This document shows, piece after piece, positions 22,854-28,342 of a stretch of DNA of 28,342 nt. Position numbers and translations under genes: made by a program. The stretch is taken from NCBI GenBank assembly GCA_025093555.1, contig JAIWNF010000142.1:1-28342 (forward strand), in the 5' to 3' direction. This DNA comes from Circinella umbellata (lineage: Eukaryota; Mucoromycota; Mucoromycetes; Mucorales; Lichtheimiaceae). The notes under the pieces are model-generated. The model searched no databases and was not told the origin of the DNA. It worked only from the letters and a program-made list of their open reading frames with translations. Positions within the stretch are counted from its first letter, which is position 1. Each line of letters starts with the position of its first letter.

Positions 22854-25679
22854 TTAGTTATTGAAAAAAATGCTTGGATTTTCGGCAATCCAGTGTAAGG
22901 TTTTTCTTTGCCTACTTCGCTTTTCTTCTAATAACGTGACAGCTGCTTCATTCGTCAGTCTGTGTTGTGCAGCATAATCTTTAATGCTTTCGATGATGAT
23001 ACGTCTGCGATTATAAAATCTATGTTCTTTTGTTTCTCGACGCCATGCAACATGGTACAAGCGTTCTAATTCTTTAATAGAAGGACCACCAGCCAAGCCG
23101 TGGTACCATTCACGCCAAAGCATATCAAGCGTAACAGTGTTACGAGACATTTTATAAGTGGGTACAGGCAATTGATCTGATGTTGGTGCTGGTGCTGAAT
23201 TCTGTACTGGTGGTGGTGGTGGTGGAAAAAAAGGGAGAGAGATGGATGTTGTTGTAAGTGATGGTTGCGGTAGTTCTTGTGGTTGCTGGGAAGGTTGCGG
23301 AGAAGGTTGTGTGGGTTGTGTGGGTTGAGGTGTTTGTTCTTGAGTGGGTTGTTGTTGAGAAACATTGCCCAAGTTCAAGGTTACTGTCAAAGGAACCTGC
23401 CCAGAAGTATAGCCAGCGACTTGCTGTGCTAATGTTGCAAGGCTGCTGATGTGAGGAACAAGCACTTGCAAGGGAGTAACAACAGACAACAGGGATTGGA
23501 GAACCTGCATCTGTGCAGCTTGTTGGGCTTGCTGGGCTTGGGCTTGAGCATCAAAATGCGATGCGATTTGCTGATTGATATCAGAAAGATGTTGTGCAAC
23601 CAATGGTACTGCTCTTTGCAGTTGCAGTTGCTCAGGTTCTTCAGTGATTTCCACAGCAGCATCAACAGATCTAACAAAAGTATGTTAGAAAAAAGTTGAA
23701 TCACATCTTTATAAAAACAATATATTTACCTTTCAAAATCTTTATACAGCTCACTTTGAAACAAAGGATGGTTCCAAAGAAAATGCTGAGGATATCTCTT
23801 TTTCAAAAGAACCGAGTCCTGCAAAAAGACAACACGTAGTCTATCCAATAGCTTCAAAAACATATTGGCGGCACATGATACTTATTCAACATTACCTTCA
23901 TCTAATTTCTGACGCCAATAGTCAACGAACTTGAAAATTTTCTTACAAAGCTCTTGAGACGGTTGAACATTGGCACGAGAGAGATAAAAATATCCACGCT
24001 CTGTTGGAAAACCTGCAAGGGTGCGAAGAAGTTCGTGGGGAAGGTTAGTGAGGTAGGCTGTTGTCAATGAACTTGTGTTCCAACGGCCTGCACGACGAAT
24101 GGCGCCCTCGCTTGATCCTCCAATCTCTGCCATTCGAGCTGCGGCACCACGCATAGCATGAGTTTTGGCTTTTGAATGGAGACAAGCTCCTTCAAATGCT
24201 TTTGTGATTGCCTTAAGGTGCTGACGGTATGACAACTCCTTTTGAGGATCCTCCGTCGTTCCTTTGATGAGCTTGTAGAAAAACCAATCCGCGTTCTTAT
24301 TGATGCTAGGAAATTGCTCTCCAGACATCTCATAACGACTGAAAAGGTAACAAGCAAGCATCATTTGAGGACAAATGGCCACGTTCTTGTTTCGCATACA
24401 TCCAGCAACTTCAACGCGCCCAAACTTGTTAGTTTTTCTTTGTTTAAGGACCATTACCAAAGCATGACATTGGCTTGGACCTTCATCCTCCAAATGAAGC
24501 GATTGCAAATCAGCAAACTCCATTTTTCGAATACTTTCACCGCGAAGCAAACCGTAGTGCTGCAATAAAAATGATGTACCATCTCGAAGACCAAGTTCAG
24601 TTCCATTTGTCCAAAATTGATCAACAATTTTCTCCATTTCAGCATGAGTGGTATAGCCATCTGCAGCGGTAAATGCACCCTTAAAAAATAAATGTATTTG
24701 TTAGATTATTTATACATTACACATATAGCAAGAAGTTGCTTAATAAGTTGTCTTAAACATACTCTATCATCAAAGTTTGCGCGAGCGATTTTTTCGTCTT
24801 CTCTACGCAACCAGTCAAGTAATGCTTTCACTCGTTTTCCACGAGGACTTGGACGAAAAGAATTATCCGTCAAACATTGCTCGGCCCAAAGATCAACAAT
24901 TGCAGCAGCATATGCTTCAACGGTTGAGTATCTGACCCGTTTGCCAGGTACCCCAGAAGCGAGTTGAGCATATTCATTGAATTGTCGAGTAATGGCAGAT
25001 TCAATGCTTGTGCTGTTGATTGTGGATGATGATGAATCATTGGTGGGAGTGGTAGTGCTAGTGTTAGAGCTAGAACCATCTCTCTCTTCATCCATTTCGT
25101 CCATCATATCCATTACTTGATATGCTGTGTCGATTTGAGGAAGGTCGTTGACCTCATCGTCGGCATGGTCAGCATTGTTGACACCATTAGACCCATGTTC
25201 ATTTGAATGCTGATTGGCATCATCCTCATGCGAATCTTCTGGTGCACTTCTTTTTTTTCCTCTCTTTCGGTGGGGACGGAAAGCAACCTTATATAAGATT
25301 TTTAAGTAACAAAATTACATTTATTTGTCGAAACACACTAATGAGCAATAAAACCAACCTCTGTTTTCAAGAAAAAGTGAAGCTTTCCATCATCAGGGAT
25401 AGCATTAACATTTTTCTTGATACACCATCTTTTGAATTCTTGTTGACGATTCAAGTATTGATTGATGGTGTTTTGAGGACGACTTTGTCGAGCTGCGCTA
25501 AATGTCTCAAGGGCAGTGCGATCCCTAGCATCTCTATAAGCTGCGTCTTCGTCATTTTCCATATCTGCTACAGCAGAATTATTAAGAGACAACTCATTCA
25601 GTCTAATATCTCTGTTTCTTTCCCGATTCTGTGTAGGAGTGCCATTGGTTTGTCTTCGACCGCTTCCAGAACCACCCAT
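22854..25679 (-). CDS. Crypton-type tyrosine recombinase with C-terminal GCR1-like DNA-binding domain
   Basis: Likely integrase of a Crypton, a DNA transposon that inserts by tyrosine recombination. Exons: 25679-25359, 25287-24763, 24679 to about 23890, 23818-23730, 23670-22854; borders are GT-AG and in phase except the third donor, where the clear GTAATG gives the wrong phase and a weaker GTTGAA would fit. Exons 1-2 hold a core-binding-like helical part (TINQYLNRQQEFKRWC), an acidic/Ser linker and a second helical segment (LLDWLRREDEKIARANFDD). Exon 3 holds the catalytic domain: R in LLRGESIRK, a Lys in KQRKTNKFG, HAMRGAAAR (His and second Arg), W in GRWNTSS and nucleophile Y in TTAYLTNLP. 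Exon 5 is Gln/Pro-rich, then MSRNTVTLDMLWREW to RRRIIIESI, the GCR1_C-type domain typical of fungal Cryptons. Total about 840 residues. All catalytic residues are present, so it may be functional if exon 3 splices. Confidence 0.9.
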
Positions 25680-25824
25680 GATTATTTCAGTAAAGTAAAT
25701 GTAAAAGTGTTTTTTTTAAAAAAAATGAAAAAAAAGTGACAAGAATTAAAAAGGCAGGTACACGGTTTTTGTAAATAAACTCACAGCATTAATTTCGTCA
25801 GTCTAGTTTGCGGGTGATGAAAAA

Positions 25825-25875
25825 TATTATTTCCAAGTCCCCGATACAGTGGGGACTTGAGTGCGGGACTCACTG
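25825..25875. promoter_or_regulatory. Right AAGTCCC cluster with a 9-8-9 palindrome, candidate recombination site
   Basis: CAAGTCCCC at 25834-25842, an 8-base spacer (GATACAGT), then GGGGACTTG at 25851-25859. A further GGGACT follows at 25866. Inverted arms of about this length around an 8-base spacer are the general layout of tyrosine-recombinase core sites. It lies 155 bases upstream of the recombinase start codon. The role is inference. Confidence 0.5.
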
Positions 25876-26107
25876 CTTAACCAGATAAATAATCTCTTTT
25901 TATTATAACTTATTTATTTCTTATTATGTTTTTCAAACCAAAATAATAAAATCATCTAAAAACAATGCACCTCTGTTACCAATGTTTTACTTTTCTTAAA
26001 CGATCTCAAACGACTACTATACACAATCTTGTAAAATACCTTCTCTCATGAAAAAATACTGTGACATCTACTATATAGTCTAAATTTTCATCTAAGTGAT
26101 TCTTTTG
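25876..26107. other. Short non-coding segment of the hAT-like element
   Basis: AT-rich; no gene or repeat recognised. Probably the original interior of the non-autonomous hAT element on the right side of the recombinase insertion. Confidence 0.45.
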
Positions 26108-26250
26108 CATTACGGATTACGGATTCAATCCGGATTTTCACAAAACGGATTCGGATTGCAATTCTCTAATCCGTGGACAATCTAGATTTCTGAAAATCTG
26201 ATCCGTTTCAAAACGGATCAGATTCGAAATGGTGCCAATCCGATCCAGAT
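26108..26250. repeat. Right subterminal repeats, including a 13-bp-arm palindrome
   Basis: Motifs ACGGATTCGGATT and GATCCGT recur in both orientations. At 26196-26223 a perfect hairpin has arms ATCTGATCCGTTT and AAACGGATCAGAT around a 2-base loop. Confidence 0.8.
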
Positions 26251-26269
26251 CGGTCTACTAAGAACCCTA

Positions 26270-26277
26270 ACCTTTTG
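26270..26277. repeat. 8-bp target-site duplication, right (ACCTTTTG)
   Basis: Identical to 20577-20584 and abutting GAACCCTA. Confidence 0.88.
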
Positions 26278-26399
26278 TTACATTCCAAATCAAAACTTAT
26301 TATAGATTATTTCACTTTTTTCTTTGATTCACTACAATATGACAGTTCTTCCTACTTTGACTGTATTTCTGCCAAAAAAAAATATACATACACACTTCA

Positions 26400-26541
26400 T
26401 CTACCCATCCGATCCACATCTGCATCTGCATCTGAACATCTGCATCTGAACATCCGCATCCATATCTGCGTCCAAACATCCGCATCCACATCCATATCCA
26501 AAATACTTATTTGCAGATGCAGATGTGGATAGCCCTATCAT
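26400..26541. repeat. (ATCTGC/ATCCGC)n repeats with inverted copy, hAT-like subterminal region
   Basis: Tandem CATCTGCATCTGAA and CATCCGCATCCA units run from 26413 to about 26500. CCACATCTGCATCTGC at 26415-26430 is inverted at 26514-26529. The right border reads GGATAGCCCTA, whose reverse complement (TAGGGCTATCC) resembles another hAT end. No partner end was identified. Confidence 0.65.
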
Positions 26542-26585
26542 CCGATCTGATCCGATCCGTGAAGAACGCTATTATTGTATACATC

Positions 26586-27344
26586 TGCAGTAGTTTTAGA
26601 AAATATATAAATAGTGGCTTATTTTATTAAATAAAAGGATATCTTTTATCTACCCTATATTCTATTCTTTACCTTTGTAGTATTCTCCTGTGTGGTTATA
26701 TTATTCTTCGTATTTATATTATCTCTTTGTGGTGTTGTAATATTTTTGGCAGATCAATACCATAGCCAATAGAAAATAGAATAGAACAAATGATAATTAA
26801 AGAATAAAATATAAGTTGAAAGATAATGTTTATTGTTTTAATTATGAACAGCTATTTATATGTTTTCCTAACTATTATGAATAATGATAAATATATGTAA
26901 GACTAATAATAATAATATACGTGGAATGATTGTAGATTGAATACGTGTTCGTGACTATGTAATGTATACGTGTTCAAATGGATAATATGGTAAAGTGACG
27001 GTGGTATGGATATAACTACGTGGCATCATAAAAATCAAATGTCTTTGTAAAGAAGTAACACAAAATAATCCAAAAAGGAAAATGAATATAGCTGTTATTT
27101 TTGACTACGACAGTGGGTTTTGTCGTATTTTTTTTATTGATAAAACCACGGAGAGAGAACCACAAAGAGAGAATATAAATATGACGGATAATGTAACCAC
27201 GAAGACTAATATAACCACACAGGTAATTATAACCACACAGGAAAAGACCACAAAGGTAATAGATAAAATGTAGGGTAGATAAAAGATGTCTTTTTATTTA
27301 ATAAAATAATCCTATATTTATATGTTTTCTAAACTACTGCGGAA
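26586..27344. repeat. Inverted-repeat element, arms about 160-200 bp
   Basis: The left arm 26586-26745 matches the reverse complement of 27135-27344. Clear shared stretches include GCAGTAGTTT at the tips, TTATTTTATTAAATAAAA, TCTTTTATCTACCCTA and TCCTGTGTGGTTATA. The right arm has small insertions. No target duplication was found at the tips. The roughly 390-base centre is one copy of the direct repeat described below. Confidence 0.75.
26735..27115. repeat. Direct repeat copy 1 (LTR-like)
   Basis: Begins GTTGTAATATTTTTGGC and includes AGCCAATAG, AATAGAATAGAACAAA, TATACGTG, GTGTTCGTGACT and ATAACTACGTGGCAT, all of which reappear in order at 27577-27925. It could be a solo long terminal repeat or part of an unclassified element; no coding region lies between the copies. 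Confidence 0.7.
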
Positions 27345-27515
27345 GATAATAATAATAATAAATAATAATGATATTGTTACTGCGGATGATGTTGATAATA
27401 ATAAATAAATAATTAATAATAGTAATAGTAATACTGCAGATGATAATGATAATGATAATGATAATAGTGAATAATATTAATAATAATGTTACTGCGGATG
27501 ATAATGAATAAGAAG
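27330..27515. repeat. Imperfect ACTGCGGATGATAATG and (GATAAT)n repeats
   Basis: ACTGCGG/ACTGCAG-GATGAT occurs at about 27336, 27379, 27433 and 27490, each followed by runs of GATAAT or AATAAT. Simple-sequence growth around the tip of the inverted repeat. Confidence 0.7.
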
Positions 27516-27576
27516 AGAGCCACAGTAAGAAAGCATAATCGGTATTAAAAATAACCGATCAATAATTATGACAGTG

Positions 27577-27925
27577 TCGTAATATATTTTGGCGGATAAC
27601 ACCGTAGCCAATTAGAAATAGAATAGAACAAAAGATAATAAATAAATAAAGTATAAGTTGAAAGATGATGTTTTATTATATGAAATGTGAAGGAGTATTT
27701 ATATATTCTCTAAACTACTTATAAGATATATGATAAACTAATAATGATAATATACGTGTTCGTAACTGAAGGTTGACTATGTGTTCGAATTATTATTATG
27801 ATGATGTGACAGTGATATGGATTAACTACGTGGCAATATAAAAATAAAATACGTTTACAAAAGAAGTATCACAAATGGATAAAAAAGGAAAATAGAGTTA
27901 CTGCTATTTATGGCTATGACATCAG
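27577..27925. repeat. Direct repeat copy 2 (LTR-like)
   Basis: Begins GTCGTAATATATTTTGGC and follows the same order of shared blocks as 26735-27115, offset by about 842 bases, with many substitutions and small indels. The copy is old. Confidence 0.7.
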
Positions 27926-27978
27926 TTTATTAATAAAAAATACAACAAAAAAAATATATTTTCCTAACTTTTTTTATT

Positions 27979-27982
27979 AAAA
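27979..27982 (-). terminator. Probable Pol III terminator for tRNA-Val
   Basis: Four T in the transcribed sense, 16 bases after the tRNA 3' end; longer T runs follow on the minus strand at about 27945-27960. Confidence 0.6.
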
Positions 27983-27998
27983 TGAGTTAAATATTTCA

Positions 27999-28070
27999 GC
28001 TCTCATCCGGGATCGAACCGGAGACCTTTTCCGTGTAAAGGAAACGTGATAACCGCTACACCATGAAAGC
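27999..28070 (-). tRNA. tRNA-Val (anticodon UAC)
   Basis: Reads valine for GUA/GUG codons. All 72 bases fold as a cloverleaf on the minus strand: acceptor GCTTTCA with TGAGAGC (7 pairs, one G-T); D arm GTG...CAC with GTTA-type loop; anticodon stem TTTCC/GGAAA around loop TTTACAC, giving anticodon TAC; T arm TCCGG/CCGGA around TTCGATC. No intron. CCA is not encoded. A run of four T on the minus strand (27979-27982) lies 16 bases past the 3' end, suitable as an RNA polymerase III terminator. Confidence 0.96.
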
Positions 28071-28211
28071 GACTCTTGTTCTGCTACACATCACTTTTTA
28101 AGTAGTTTTGAGAGTTTATTCGAAAAAGTGACAGAAACCAACCGTATAACCAACAACAATAATAACAACCCTCCACGCAGTACTATTCGTAAACGGCGCG
28201 ACCATCCAACA

Positions 28212-28342
28212 ATGGAAACGAATAATACGAAGCCGAAATTCCAGTTCGATCGAAGACAAATTTCGTACGAAATTGCTGATTCAACATTTGAATCGGTAAA
28301 ATCACCATCAGCAACCTCACCACCCACCATCGACTTTGGAGT
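28212..28342 (+). CDS. Possible 5' end of a host gene, runs off the window
   Basis: ATG at 28212 has A at -3 and G at +4, a good eukaryotic start context. The frame stays open for 43 codons to the edge (METNNTKPKFQFDRRQISYE, then Ser/Pro/Thr-rich). Base composition is clearly richer in C+G than the AT-rich DNA to the left. The same frame is open upstream to beyond 28080 without another ATG. The visible part is low-complexity and does not identify a family. It diverges from the tRNA gene, 141 bases away. Confidence 0.45.
   Translation, partial: METNNTKPKFQFDRRQISYEIADSTFESVKSPSATSPPTIDFG

Larger units (their letters stand above)
20585..26269. mobile_element. hAT-like element (5.7 kb) carrying a Crypton-type recombinase gene
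   Basis: The left end TAGGGATCTTAGTA (20585-20598) and the right end, reverse complement TAGGGTTCTTAGTA (26256-26269), match at 13 of 14 positions, with further similarity around ATCTGGAT. The 8 bases just outside are ACCTTTTG on both sides (20577-20584, 26270-26277), the duplication length hAT transposases make. Both ends carry GGATCGGATT-like subterminal repeats (20605-20755 and 26108-26250). No hAT transposase lies inside; the only gene is the tyrosine recombinase. Either a Crypton landed in a roughly 1.1-kb non-autonomous hAT element, or the recombinase travels within it. Confidence 0.88.
18964..26571. mobile_element. Possible outer hAT-like element enclosing the nested insertions
   Basis: The left tip at 18964-18975 reads TAGCGTTCTTCA and the right tip at 26560-26571 is its exact reverse complement. 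Inside each tip lie ATCCGATCC-type subterminal repeats. The flanking 8 bases are GTATTGCA on the left and TTATTGTA on the right, matching 6 of 8, so the duplication is imperfect. It contains no intact hAT transposase. It may be a real but older element, or two separate end fragments. Confidence 0.5.

Noticed and set aside
23066..23704. Several His/Asn- or Leu-rich ORFs on both strands
   Set aside because: Frame shadows of the Gln/Pro-rich last exon of the Crypton gene.
25203..25739. 178-codon plus-strand ORF
   Set aside because: It overlaps the first two exons of the recombinase in antisense, contains no domain, and the minus-strand reading has phase-consistent splice sites.
26735..27925. 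Complete LTR retrotransposon
   Set aside because: The two similar blocks are only about 840 bases apart, with no reverse transcriptase, protease or primer-binding site recognised between them.
28091..28330. 79-codon minus-strand ORF
   Set aside because: Antisense to the open plus-strand frame with the better ATG context; no motif seen.

Overview
The window looks like a transposon-filled stretch of an AT-rich eukaryotic chromosome, most likely from an early-diverging fungus of the Mucoromycota type. The reasons are the short GT-AG introns (mostly 60-115 bases), the particular mix of Tc1/mariner, hAT, Ginger and Crypton elements, and a tyrosine recombinase that ends in a GCR1-type DNA-binding domain. 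No ribosomal RNA, bacterial operon or CRISPR array is present. The organism call is inference from these families; I could not run a search.

Layout. 1-1417 holds nothing I can support. 1418-3213 is a 1.8-kb foldback element with about 540-base inverted arms and a 7-base target duplication (ATTTATA). 3214-5090 is decayed non-coding DNA with a stray 50-base copy of that element's arm. 5275-5813 is a broken Tc1-like transposase, followed by degenerate repeats and an unplaced 96-residue ORF. 6715-12851 is a complete Ginger DNA transposon: TGT...ACA ends, about 240-base terminal inverted repeats, a 5-base target duplication (AAAGC) and a roughly 14-exon DDE integrase gene on the minus strand. 12921-13110 is a GC-rich array of about 24-base repeats. 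14341-15400 is a second broken Tc1-like gene and 16280-18953 a broken hAT transposase with a BED finger, both on the minus strand.

18964-26571 is a nested set. Outer hAT-like ends (TAGCGTTCTTCA) surround an inner non-autonomous hAT-like element (20585-26269) with an exact 8-base target duplication (ACCTTTTG). That inner element carries a five-exon Crypton-type tyrosine recombinase gene (22854-25679), flanked by clusters of an AAGTCCC motif. One of these clusters forms a symmetric 9-8-9 palindrome that resembles a tyrosine-recombinase core site.

26586-27940 is a mosaic of inverted and direct repeats. The window ends with the only convincing host features: tRNA-Val(UAC) at 27999-28070 on the minus strand and, diverging from it, the possible start of a protein-coding gene at 28212 that runs off the window.

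The genes do not form a pathway. The window records successive insertions, some of which (Ginger, the inner hAT-like element and its Crypton) look recent because their target duplications are still exact.
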